64,000 nt of DNA, from positions 8,623,001 through 8,687,000 of the forward strand of contig JANTQA010000070.1 in NCBI GenBank assembly GCA_027625915.1. The letters are read 5' to 3'. This document shows, piece by piece, positions 11,701 through 22,829 of this stretch. The translations under genes were made by a program, and so were the position numbers. The notes beneath the pieces were generated by a model, which was not told the origin of the DNA, did not search any database, and saw only the letters and a program-made list of their open reading frames with translations. The stretch's first letter is position 1. Each line of letters opens with the position of its first letter. Origin of the DNA: Anaeramoeba flamelloides. Lineage: Eukaryota; Metamonada; Anaeramoebidae.

Positions 11701-12804
11701 ATATCAGAATACTGTATTTTGGGTTTCTATTTTTAGATTTGGAAAAGGAATTAAATAAAATTTTTCAAAATGAAACTTTTTTAATTGTGATCATTAGTAA
11801 AAAATATAATAATTTATTGTGCAATAAGATTTATAATAGATTTTTTAGAGCTATTTGAGCCATGGCGTACTAATATCATTTATACCCAATTACAACATAC
11901 TTTGATTAAAGAGAAATCTATGGTGACGCTAATCCCTTAAAATCAAAAGGCAAGACCATTTCTAAGAAATCATCAAATTGGATCTTCGATCTTTGGAATC
12001 TACGTTTTGAAATTTTGAATTTATTTCCAGAAAGAAAAAGGTTTTTTTCTCAGTCTTTCAAATAAGAAATTTTTTTAAAAAGCCTATGTCAAACTATAAA
12101 ATATATATGATAGCGTATAACCAAAGATTTTTTTTTTGTATTTAACTGAGACAAACAGTCAAATTCTATGTCTATCAAATTTCACGTTAGGTTTGGAACG
12201 GTTGTATTATTAGTATTTTTTTATATTAAATTTATTTCCTCATCTTATCTTCTTTATGTTGTAAATTCTTTTTGACGATTCCTGTAATAAATAAAAAAAA
12301 TTAAAAATGATAAATTCTTGACAAATTGATTTGTTTTTTTATAAAATAACACACACCTCAGAATAGATCTTTATCAAATTTGGTTTTTAAAAAAAAAAAC
12401 CTAAAAATAAAATTTCAAAATAATGAAAAAAATTTAAAATAAATTGGATTATGTAGGTTATTTTTTTTATTCTCTATTAGAAAATAAAAGACAGTAAAAA
12501 TTTGAATTAATAATTAATTTTAATAATACAAAAAAAAATAAATTAATCAAAAATGAATAGGAACAATCATTAAAATTAATTTCCAAAACAAAAAAAAAAA
12601 TATAAAGTAATTAATTATTACTATTTGTTTTTTTAGTTATTTTGTTTTTGCTTGCTGATTTAATTCTTCCTGAACTTGTTGGTTTATTTGTCAGTGCATT
12701 TGTTCATATGCATACAGATTTGAATTTCTTTAAAATAAGGAAAAACTGATGACAAATATCGGATAAAAAGCCGAATTTTCTTCAAATTCAAAAGAAAAAT
12801 ACAA
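8765..12804. other. AT-rich intergenic region with one foldback element
   Basis: About 4 kb between two minus-strand genes. It holds the TTAA-bounded element at 11186-11940 and a small hairpin at about 9879-9931 (AAAATACCGAC against GTCGGGGTATTTT). Two open stretches, 9615-9863 (+) and 10883-11074 (-), look more protein-like than chance but have no start context or firm family match. The second contains FIIDFTEVLEQ, faintly like motif A of LINE reverse transcriptases. Confidence 0.5.
11186..11940. mobile_element. Foldback/MITE-like element with TTAA ends
   Basis: The left end TTAAGGGATTGGCGTC (11186) mirrors the right end GACGCTAATCCCTTAA (to 11940). The similarity continues inward for about 130 bp, for example CAAAGTATGTTGT followed by ATTGG in both arms, then CATGG, TCAAAT and CTCTAAAAAATC. 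The arms are clearly diverged, so the copy is old. TTAA flanks with GGG...CCC ends would suit a TTAA-targeting DNA transposon group (piggyBac or Sola3 type). No transposase frame is present, so it is non-autonomous. Confidence 0.7.
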
Positions 12805-14199
12805 TTAAAGAAATTCAAGAAATTGTTCAGTTTCGAGCTGGCTTTGCAACCAAAAAAATTGTGAATCTTCAACAAATACAAAAGGATCTCGAACTACAAA
12901 GAAGCCTTCTACAAATTCTTGTAATCCGCTTTCTTGGTTTGCCTGTTCATCGATATTCGAATTCAGATCTTGTTGGTTAAACATTGAGATTGTTTCATCA
13001 TTCTGAATTGTATCGATATTTAAATAGTGCTCTGGGCTTTGTTCTTGATCTTTGTCGCTTTCTTCGTTTGTGTTGTTTGCTTTGGGTTCGTCTTGCTTTA
13101 ACAATTCGTTCAGATTTTCATTTTCTGATTCCCCTTGTTGAAGTTGATTTCTTGTTTTTAAAATATTTCTTTTTTTAGAGTTATCACTCTTTCTTTGTGA
13201 AGACTTTTTTATGGGTTTTTCATTATTTGAAAGTTCGACATTCGAAAATAATCTTTTTCTTTTCCTGATTTTTTGTTTTTGGAGATTATAATTTGGGATT
13301 TTGATGATTTCTAATTTTGGAATTTTCGAGATCTTTTTATTTTTTTTTTCAATTTTTAATTTTGGATCGGTTTTTTTTTTAATTTGTAATTTTGTTTTGA
13401 TTTTTTTGCTTGTCCTGAGATTAATTTTTTTTTTTATTTTTTTTTTTTTTATCTGTGGTTTTTGTTTCTCTTGTAATATTGCATCTTCTGTTTGGATTTT
13501 GTTCTTGGCCTTTTCTTGTTTTTTTTTTGATTTCCCTTGGGAATTTTTGTGTCTCTTTCGACTAATACTCCCAACTCTGCTGCCACTATCACTGTTACTG
13601 CCTGTTTTTCTTCTCTTTACATTTCTATTCACAGTTTTCTTTTTGGTTTTGTTTCCAATCACATTCACATTCACATTCGCATTCGCATCCACATCCACAT
13701 TCACATTTTTGTTGTTTCCATTTTGAGTGTTGCCTTCGTTTGGTTGGCTCTTTATTTTGTTATTTTGCAAATTTCTTTTCCCCTTCAAAGCGGTCTTTTT
13801 TTTTTTAGTTTTTCTTTTTTTCTTGTGCTCTTGATCGGACCTTGTCCCGAAAATTAGCCATTCCCGATTATAATTCGAAACATTATGTAGGCCAAATGTG
13901 CTTCGAAAAAACGTTGCCAATCCCCTTTGAATAGATTTCTTGGGCTTGTCCAAAATCTTAACCAAGTCTGTCAGGCATTCACGCTTAATGCGAACGAGAA
14001 CGGGCTTTGGCACACTAGCCGAATTTGGATCATCGGGCGTACTTTGTAAGTGTTCCAGTTCCAAGCCATGGATACCATTTGGTTGCCATTTAATGAGGAA
14101 TTCCAACCTTTCACGAAACGATCCTTGATCATTGAACTTTGGTTTATTGTCAAGAAATTTTTTAGTCATCGGTGTGGGTAATAATTGTTGTTGGTTCAT
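12805..14199 (-). CDS. Lys-rich, probably nuclear protein of unknown family
   Basis: Single-exon frame of 464 residues starting MNQQQLLPTP; the ATG at 14199 is the first in frame. Residues about 20-125 look folded: RERLEFLIKWQPNG, then a VLVRIKRECLTDLVKIL helix, then RGLATFFRSTFGLHNV and REWLIFG. I do not recognise the domain. Residues about 125-330 are a long basic low-complexity region with many KKKRK-type clusters (possible nuclear signals) and a VDVDANANVNV repeat. The last 110 residues are acidic and Gln/Asn-rich and end in an aromatic stretch (VVRDPFVFVEDSQFFWLQS). Base composition is less A/T-extreme than the flanks, which supports real coding. A chromatin- or nucleolus-associated role is plausible from composition only. 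Confidence 0.72.
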   Translation of the reverse strand: MNQQQLLPTPMTKKFLDNKPKFNDQGSFRERLEFLIKWQPNGIHGLELEHLQSTPDDPNSASVPKPVLVRIKRECLTDLVKILDKPKKSIQRGLATFFRSTFGLHNVSNYNREWLIFGTRSDQEHKKKRKTKKKKTALKGKRNLQNNKIKSQPNEGNTQNGNNKNVNVDVDANANVNVNVIGNKTKKKTVNRNVKRRKTGSNSDSGSRVGSISRKRHKNSQGKSKKKQEKAKNKIQTEDAILQEKQKPQIKKKKIKKKINLRTSKKIKTKLQIKKKTDPKLKIEKKNKKISKIPKLEIIKIPNYNLQKQKIRKRKRLFSNVELSNNEKPIKKSSQRKSDNSKKRNILKTRNQLQQGESENENLNELLKQDEPKANNTNEESDKDQEQSPEHYLNIDTIQNDETISMFNQQDLNSNIDEQANQESGLQEFVEGFFVVRDPFVFVEDSQFFWLQSQLETEQFLEFL

Positions 14200-16139
14200 A
14201 ATCTATTTATATTTGTGTTGAATTGCAAATTTAATTTGGAAATAATTCTTATCTTTTTGTTTTTGTTGTGATTATTATTTTTATTTATTTTTTTTATTTT
14301 TGGATTTTTGATTAAAATTCTGTTTGTTGATCTTTTACGGATAATGTTTTTTGAATTTGTTTTTGTGTTTTTCTTTTCGAATTTCAAAAAAGAAAATTTT
14401 GAAAAAATACAAAACAGTTAAACAAAAAATTAAAAACAATTTTTGTTTTTTGTTTTTTTTTTTTTTAGTTTAAAATTCGGTTGAAAAAGAATAAAAAGAA
14501 TCAAAAGAAGGATAATGCGTTTAGCAAAGTGTAAGGAAACAGTGTGATATGAGAAAATTTAAAATTTCATACAAATTGATGTTCTGTCAAAAGCAAGAAA
14601 AGGTTGTTTTTCAAAATAAAAAATAAAACAATTGGGTAATTGTAAAAAAAAAATGTTCTATTTATTGTAAATTTCATTAGAGTTGTTTTTTTGATTAGCC
14701 TATCTTGTTAAAATTAGTGGAGGCTTGTGTATTTCAAGAAGAAATCATTGACTGGAACTAACCATTTCAAATGGGTTTGAATGAAAAATAAATTGATTTG
14801 ATTTGAAAAAAAAGAGTGCTTGTCTTTTTTTTATCTTTTGTGTAAAGAATACAAATTTTTGTCAAATCTGCTAATTTCGTTAATTTTTTTTTTATAAAAA
14901 TAATGAAGCAAAAAAATTTGTTTGTTTTTTATTTTCTTAGCTCAAGAAACAAATTTGTTCTTTTTGCAAATGTAAAATTTGTTCACGGATCAAGAAGTGT
15001 TTGTGAATTGTTTATTCCTTGTTTTGTTGTAATTTTTATTTTGAATTTTTTTTTGAAAAAATTAAAAGTAGTGCGTATAACTTGAAATTTAAACGGTTAA
15101 AAACAACCAGTGTTTCTGTTCGCCGTTAATTTGAGTTTTGTAATTTTTTTGAAATCAAATCATCCAAGATTTTTTTTCAAATAGTTAATTTAAGATTCAG
15201 ATTGTTGGAGCTAAACATTATTATGACCAAAAAAAAATCGTCCCTCTTGATTGTAGAGTTAATTCTGTTTGACCTAAGATAGACAAGGGATTGTATGATT
15301 TTATTATTTTCATTCCAAAGAGTTTTAATTTTTTACAAAATTAAAAATTTGGTAACAAAAAAATTTAAAGTAGTAAAACAAAGATAAAAATTTGTTTGAA
15401 TAAAAAAAAAAAATTGGTAAAAAGAAATGTAAAAATCTTACGAGTATTGAAAGTTTAAGTTTTTAAAATAGAAAAGATCTTTGAATTTTATTAAAAAAAA
15501 AAAAAAAAAAAAAGTTGTTTGAAGACAATCAATTTTTTTTTTGTTATTTTTCTTCAACAAAAAAACTCTTAACGAGGTGCTTCTGGTTTTGTTCTTTTAG
15601 ACAAGAAATTGAGTGTTGATAAAAAGAGTTGGATGTTGTATCAATTAAATTGTTTTTTTTTTTTTTTTTGATTGCCGAAGAGATCGTCTCCATTTGGTCA
15701 AAGTGTTTCAAATAATTTAACAGCTTTTCATAAGACTAAAATGTTTGTGTGCGTTCATACAAATATTTTTTTTTGCTTTATTTGGTTTGGCGTAATTTGG
15801 TTTGAAGATATTTTTGAAAACAAAAAGAAAAGAAGAAGATTAAAAAAAGTAATCTTGAAAAAAATAAAAAAGAAGAAAAATAATTTCAAAAGTGTCTAGT
15901 TTTCCAACATTACTAATTTATTATTTCAAAATATGTTTAATGAATTGGTCACATTACAACAAATAATATTTTTTCTTTAAATGAAGCAAGAATACATAGG
16001 ATTTTTTCAAATGTTGTAAAATAAAAATTGTGACATTAAAGATAGTTAAATGTCTTAAAAAATGGTTTTTATTTGAGTACGGTATTCGCTTTGGTGTTTA
16101 TTGAAAGAAGAATTTTTGGTACATTTTGACAAAATAGTA

Positions 16140-16615
16140 CTGTGGTGTAACTAACCCGTGTTTTTTATTTTAACCCATTACTAAAATTTTACTCATGAAA
16201 AAAATATTGGATGACTCTAGAAATAAAAGAAACCAATCAATGGGATGACAACAGTATATAAACAAGAAATTGGGTTCTTTAAATAAATTTCAAAAAAGAA
16301 TTATCAATATATGGAAAGATTAAAATATAAATTTTTGACAAAAAAAATAAGAATAATTTTATTTTTTGAATTTTTATAAAAAAATCATTTAAACTCTCAA
16401 ATTTTGTAAATATTATGAAATTTTTGAAACAAAATCAGTAAATATAATTGAGCCATTTTGATTAATCAAAGATCTAACCTCTAAAGTCAATTTGGATAAG
16501 AACCAAGAATCTATAAGTGATTCCTGGTGTTCCAATACCCAAGTCTGAAAAAAAAACACGAGTTAAATTTTCGTAATGGGTTAAAGGTTGTCAACATGGG
16601 TTATATACACCACTG
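16140..16615. mobile_element. MITE with Tc1/mariner-like ends and TA duplication
   Basis: The left end reads TA then CTGTGGTGTA; the right end reads TACACCACTG then TA. The arms pair for about 70 bp: both carry TAACCC, GTGTT or ATGTT, TTTAACCCATTAC, GAAAATTT or TAAAATTT, and ACTC followed by GTG or ATG. A TA target and CAGTGGTG-type ends are typical of the Tc1/mariner superfamily. At 476 bp with no transposase it is non-autonomous. Confidence 0.75.
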
Positions 16616-17062
16616 TATTTTCCAAAAAACATTTTCCAAATTTTTCTTTAATATTTTTTTTAAAAAAAACTTCAGAAACAACAAAAAGTTTGTTTTAATG
16701 TTGGTGTTATATTATTATAATTCAAAAAAGTGGTACGTTATTTGTTTGGGATTTTAGAAAGAAAAATTTACAAATAAATTATTATTGTTATTTGAGGTTC
16801 TGTCATTGAGAAAAGGAAAAACGATTATCTTGTTTTTTGATAAAGTACTTCTCATTTTGGATCTTTTTTGATTGATCTGAAATTAGGTATGGGTTTTAAT
16901 AGAGTTTCCAAAAAATCAATTTTTTTTTTTTCCGATATCCGAATTTATAAGTGTAAGACTAATAGAATGGTTGGTTAATATTTAATAAAAAGTTGAAATG
17001 GATGTTAGTAATTGAATCTGTCTGATATTGGTACTACTGTAGTCAAATTAAAGCGTCAAAAT

Positions 17063-17510
17063 AATTTAATCTTGTGTTTCAAAATAAAAAACGTGATTTT
17101 TTGTGATAGAATACCTATACATTAACCAATCAAAGAAACTGATAACAAACCCAACACGAAAATGGTTTTGGTTTCTTAAAGTTCTATTATTTAAAAAGAA
17201 ATTCCAAAAATGAAGGATCAAATTGCAAAATTTATTTCCATAAACTGAGTTAATTTTTAAAAACAATTTTTATCAAAAAAATTTCAAAAAAGTTTCAAAA
17301 AAATCTCAAAAAAATTGAAAATATTAACATACATAAATTAAATATTTACTTGAAATATCCAGATGTTTACTTTCAAAATTGAAATGGACTTTGGTATACT
17401 ATTGGGTAGTAGATTGGAGGTTGTCTTGGATAAATGAAGTAAAAAATATACAGATTATATTTTGTAACATGTATTATAGTTGTTATGTATGTATTATTTT
17501 GATCAGTGTA
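17063..17510 (+). repeat. Dispersed repeat family B, copy 1
   Basis: Matches 20610-20975 and 27815-28270 in the same orientation. Shared blocks include AGAAT(A/C)CCTATA, AAAGAAA, GATAA(C/T)AAACCC, TTTCTTA, AAGGATCAAATTG and AAATATC, ending in a TTCAAAATTGA block. In copies 1 and 2 the minus strand also keeps similar residues (RNQNHFRVGFVISFFDW against RNQYHAYAGFIIYFFHQ), which hints at an ancient coding origin. Confidence 0.65.
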
Positions 17511-18334
17511 AAATCGTTAATTTGATATTTTTTCCATTATAGCTTATTAACTAATATTGGTAAGGAAATATAAAATAATAATATTACCAAATGATTGTGT
17601 GTTCATTTTTCTCAGAAATTCATTTATTTGTTCATTAACAATGACTCAGAAGTCATACTCTGTGCACTTTTCTATAGTCCGTAGGTTTTTCAACATTTTT
17701 TACAAGTACTATTTGTGAATGATCTTTTTCACTATTTTTTTATACATTGAGATATTTCGGAGACAATTCTTTTTCACATTTTGTTTGTGTCTATTTAAAT
17801 ATTTTGATAAAATTATTTGATTTGAATAGAGGTGTTGATGTTTACCAGTTTTAGTAGGGTTTCTTTCACTGTAGTTGTCAGGAAATTGAGAAATTTTGAT
17901 TTTTTTTTCATCAATCTATGATGATTAAAATTTACCATTTTAGGATTTTTTATGTACCTATGGAGTCTTTTTTTTGATTTCTTATTTCCCCCCCCCCATC
18001 AACTATCTATACATTGCCACCACCATGTTCATGGCTATATGATTCAGTTTTTGGGTTCTTAATTTATTAATAACATTAAATTTTGTTTCTAAGATGGCGA
18101 ACTGAACATTTCTTTTCCGTAATCCCATGTGAGATTATATATGAGGGTTAATTTGTATATTTTGAAGATTTTTTAATTTTTATAATTATGAACATTAATA
18201 CATCTTCGATATTTGCCCGGGTTTGATTAAAAACCACAACTCCATGTAGTACCCAAAATATAATAACTGCCTTAAAAAGCTGGTTTCTTTGTAAATTTGG
18301 CTATTTATCTTATATATATATATAAATATAAACT

Positions 18335-18872
18335 AAAATTCAAAATTTTCCACACAGCTAAAACGTTCCAAACAATCACAATAATACAATTTCATTGAAA
18401 TTGGAAATAATTTTGATTTTTGTAAAATATGAAAATCATTTTTTCATCTTTTAGTTTTTGTTTTCATTCCATTGTTTGAATTACGTAATTTGCTTCGTTG
18501 AACCAAAATTTTTCTACAAGGTTTATATTATGTTAAAGCGGAGTTGTTCCAAATAGAAGAACTCAAATAAAATTAGTTGATAGTATCTAACCATTTGATC
18601 GATCAATATTCCTAATAGAATTTAAATAAATTTACTAATGTATTTTTTTTGTTTTGCTCTCTCCAAAATTTTTGACACACCCATGATTTATTTGTATTGA
18701 TAATTATTTATTTATTGTTTTGTGAGTATTGTAATTTATAAATAAGTGTTAACATTTCAATTAGTGAATGGTTCTAATTTGGTAAATCTTTGAGAAGTGA
18801 TTAAATAAGTTTTTTTTTTTCACAAATCGAATTTTGGTGTGTTAAAAATTATGAATTGGGGTTTATATATAT
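18335..18872 (+). repeat. Dispersed repeat family C, copy 1
   Basis: Aligns along its whole length with 50042-50926, same orientation. Near-identical blocks include AACAATCACAATAATA, GAAAATCATTTTTTCATC, TTTTAGT followed by GTTTT, GATCAATATTCCTAATAG, CTCTCCAAAATTTTT, ATTTATTTGTATTG and AATGGTTCTAATTTG. The second copy has about 330 extra bases in the middle. The class is uncertain. Copy 2 lies directly upstream, in minus-strand sense, of a LINE reverse transcriptase remnant, so both copies may derive from the 5' half of a LINE. Confidence 0.8.
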
Positions 18873-20405
18873 ATCCAAAAATTATCTACATGTTTTTTTT
18901 TTTTCATAGAAATATATATATTATTATGAAACTAAACCCCCAGTTTATTGTTTCCTGAAAAAAATTCATCTCTTGAAGTTATATGTCTCTCACATGATAC
19001 AACATATAACGATCTTGATTCTTTTTATTTCGATAAGACTTTAAATTTATATTATTTTTTTTTTTTTTGAATTTTTCAATTTGTTAAAACTATAAAGAAT
19101 AATTTTCAAAATATTTTTATTGCTATTAAATCCTAATGTTCATCATTTCTGATAATTTTTATAGATATATAATATTATAAATCCAATTTTTATTTTTTTT
19201 AAAATAATAATAAAAAAAAAAAAACAAACATTGACTTGTAAAATATGTGAAAATGTTAGTTTTTTCTTTTATTTTCAACAATTTATTAAATTAGATGATA
19301 TTTAAAGGATTATGTACCATCCTGATTTTCGTTACCCCCAAACATAAACATCAAACTCTTATTATTAAAACTGGATTATTGATAATAATTATTACTTAAT
19401 TTTTATTAGAATACTTGTTTTGAAATAGTTTTATTTCTTTTTTTGAAAATATTTTTAAAAAATGAGTAATAAATTTCACTCTTTTTAATTTTTTTAATAT
19501 TTATATTATTAAAAATGTACATCAAAATAAAATTTATCATGGTTTAATACTTACAATATGGTAATTAAAATAAAAATAATTTCTTTTGGTAATACTTTAA
19601 ATACTTCATATTTATATAAAGTGGATTGTTATTATTTTTAATTTAATGATTTGTGGAATTTTTATCTGATATTTTATTAAAAAAAGAAGAAAAAAACGGA
19701 TTAAACAGTTCTTTGAATAAAAAAAAATAGTTTTTTTTAAAGTTTAAATTAATGAATTTTTTTTTTTTTTTGAAATAAATTATTTTTTACCATAAAATCT
19801 ATTATAAAACTGGGTGATTTAATTTTTCAAGCGCTTATTTGAACATACTCTAAACATATTATAATGCTACTTTATACATAAAAGAACTAAAGAGGTTTTT
19901 AAAATCCTATTAAATTCTAAAACAGTTAAAAAAAATCGAACTTCCTTTTTAAAAACTTTATACACCAACTTTTAAAGGGTTTCGTTACAAAAAAAAACTT
20001 CAAAATCAACAAATTTGATAAAGTTTTTTACATCTAAATTAATAAAAATATTCCATCAAAACTTATCTAAAAAATCTAAAAAATTGAATGTGGACTAAAA
20101 AATTTGATAAATTGTTTGAAACTACCACAATTAAAAAATTACAATATACATCTTTATTAGATTTAAGATTTTTTCCTTCTTCATGGAAAATATTTTTTTT
20201 TTTAAAAATAATTCTGACAATATGTTAAATTTCAAGTTTTTTAAAAATGCAAAAAATTGAAACTACTTTTTAAAAACATTAATTTATAAATTATAATAGC
20301 CTTAAATATAAGTTTGGTCTTGTGGTAATAAAATTTTGTTAAGATTATTTAAATTCCAAGATTTTTTTTTTTTTTAAAATTGGATAATGAAAATTTACTA
20401 CCATT

Positions 20406-21238
20406 TTATCAAAAAACCCGTTTCAAAAAAAGAAAACTGATATTTCAAATAAAACTAGTATTTTTTTTTTTTTTTCTTGTTGTCCCAGTGGGGTATTTAT
20501 TTTGCTGACCAATAGTATATCTATGACCAAATCCAGTTTGGTGGCAAAATCCATAATTTTTTATTTTGTTCAAAATAATTAGTGAAGATAAGTTTAAAAT
20601 TTTCGTTTAAAATAAAAAGTATGTTTCTATTTTCTAGAATCCCTATATATTAGCTGATGAAAGAAATAGATAATAAACCCTGCGTAGGCATGGTATTGAT
20701 TTCTTATAGTGCTTTTATTAAAAAAAATAAATTCTAAAAATTAAGGATCAAATTGGAAAATTTATCTCAAAAAATAGAGACAATAAATACAAGTCAGTTT
20801 CCATGAGATATAAACTAAAAAAAAAAAAATGATAAAATAATAAAGAATATTAAATAAGGTTTATAAATAAGATTTATAAAAAAGATTTAGAATTTATAAT
20901 TTTCTCAAAATATCAACAGAGGTTAAACTTCAAAATTGATTTGAACCCATGTGTACTATTAAATAGAAAATTAAAGTGTTCATTTTAATAAATTATTTTA
21001 AATCAAAAAAAAATTTCATAATTAAATGGAGAAAATTTCAGAAAATTTTAACCAAATTACATTCCTATTTGAAAATTTACAAAAAAAACTAAAGAGTTTG
21101 TCATCAAACTCAGTTTGAACTTAGATATATCATCGGTTAGTGTGTTAGATGCCCCACTGGAACAACAAGAAAAAAAAAAAAAATACTGATTTTATTTGAA
21201 ATATCTATTTTCTATTTTTGAGACAGGTTTTTTGATAA
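20406..21238. mobile_element. Foldback element with about 147-bp inverted arms
   Basis: The left arm 20406-20552 pairs with the right arm 21093-21238. Both carry ATCAAAAAACC, ATATTTCAAATAAAA, a poly-T run, TTCTTGTTGT followed by CCAGTGGGG, then ATATCTA and AGTTTG. The interior holds family B copy 2. No terminal duplication was resolved. The arms differ at many sites, so the insertion is old. Confidence 0.75.
20590..20975 (+). repeat. Dispersed repeat family B, copy 2 (inside foldback element)
   Basis: Same family as 17063-17510; shares TAGAATCCCTATA, AAGAAATAGATAATAAACCC, AAGGATCAAATTGG and AACTTCAAAATTGATTTGAACC. It forms the loop of the 20406-21238 foldback. The other two copies lack evident arms, so either the element inserted around it or the arms were lost elsewhere. 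Confidence 0.6.
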
Positions 21239-22714
21239 TTGGAGAGAAAAATTTCTTATGTTTTCAAATTGAATTTGTTGAAAATTTTATAGAGTTGTCC
21301 AAATTGTGAGAAATTTTATTTGGTTTTTTTTTTTTCTTTATGAGAAATTAAATATATTTTTTAAGACATTTTTTCAAATTTTGTTTGTATTTTTAGGACT
21401 TTAAGAAACCCAATATTTGATTTCTGTATTGTTCTTTGATCTTGATTATGTAAGTCTTCTAAAAAAAATGAAAAAGATCTTGTTATTTTTAAAATCACGT
21501 TTGAACAAGAATATATGAGCTATTTTAGCAACTAGAGATGAGATTTTTTATTGATCAGAGATCCTGAAAAGAAAAAATCCATAATTCGCAAAAAAGCTTT
21601 ATGAAATCAACAAAAAAAGTATACCAAATCTAATGCCTTTCTTGGGACTTCAATTGAACTTGCTAATTCTGTAAACAATTCGAATTTTTTTTTATTTTTA
21701 CAAGTATTTTTTGGAAAATAGATTTTTAAATAAAGTTTTTAATCTTAGAACTGAACAAATACTCGTTGTTTGGTTCAAGAGAAAATATTTTCTCACATTA
21801 GATTTTATTTTTTTTGTGAAAAATTTAATTATCAACACAAAATTGTAGTTTTTCTTTTAGAAATCTATTTTAGATCTCTCCAACCTAATCTTTCAGTATT
21901 TTTCCTTTACTACTCAATAACCGCAAAGAAAGAGATCTCGTCTATTCATAACCAAATTCAAAAAGAGAAATTTCACCTGATGATAAAAACTATTGTTTTT
22001 GCGGTTGAGTTTTATTATTTCTCGAAGCGATAAAAAGTAAAAAAACAAAAACTCTCACAAAAAATTAGTATTAATTGAAAAGGGTCTATTTTTCATCATG
22101 AACAGGATTAAATATATTGTGTCGAGCAATTTTGGAATGAAGAACAAATTAAAGGATCTCGAATTATTGTGACTAAAGATTTTTGAGAAAATTTTGGAAT
22201 AAAATATCTTTTCCAATAGAATAAGATTGTTGGTCGTTTGGTTTATGAATCGCTAATTCTACATGTTCTTAAATCTATCTCTTTTATCAGGTTGTATTAA
22301 GAAATTTGAGTCAAAAAAAGCAAATTCCTGTATTTACTAAGAATCAGCAAGTCAAAAAAAATTTTACAGATAATGTTCAGTTAAATAGAATTTGCAACCA
22401 ATTCAAATCTTTTGGGATTTTCCTAATTAATATTTCCTTTTTTAATAGAAAATTCAATTTTACTTTAAAAGATGGGTAATTACAAAATAAAATTAAGAGC
22501 TGTGATCGCCATACCGCTTCTGAATTTTCTTAAATCCCTAATTTGAAGGATTTCCAAAAATTATTCAAGTTTTGTAATTAATACACAAACAAAACTCGAG
22601 GAAGTTCTTTTTATGGTAAGGCGTTTTTTCAAGAGAAAATGTAATTAAAGGTGAATGAACCTAAAATAAAGATCATTTATTTTTATTTTTCCTTCATTTT
22701 AATATTATTTCATT

Positions 22715-22792
22715 ATGACTAAAAAAGTTGCTATTATTGGATCTGGTAATTGGTATATAATCTTTCTTCCTTTTTCATTGATATTGCCTTTT

Positions 22793-22829
<37 letters not shown>

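Larger units (their letters stand above)
14200..22714. other. 8.5-kb gene-poor region with mobile-element remnants
   Basis: No host gene recognised. It contains the TA-flanked element 16140-16615, repeat family B copies (17063-17510 and within 20590-20975), the foldback 20406-21238 and the first copy of repeat family C (18335-18872). A TTG-led frame at 15672-15899 begins with protein-like residues (PKRSSPFGQSVSNNL) and then degrades into Lys/Phe runs. A frame at 21770-22033 has no known family. Confidence 0.6.

Noticed and set aside
13301-13857. Plus-strand hydrophobic frames opposite 12805-14199
   Set aside because: They are the complement of the Lys-rich region, giving artificial Phe/Leu/Ile strings that imitate membrane helices.
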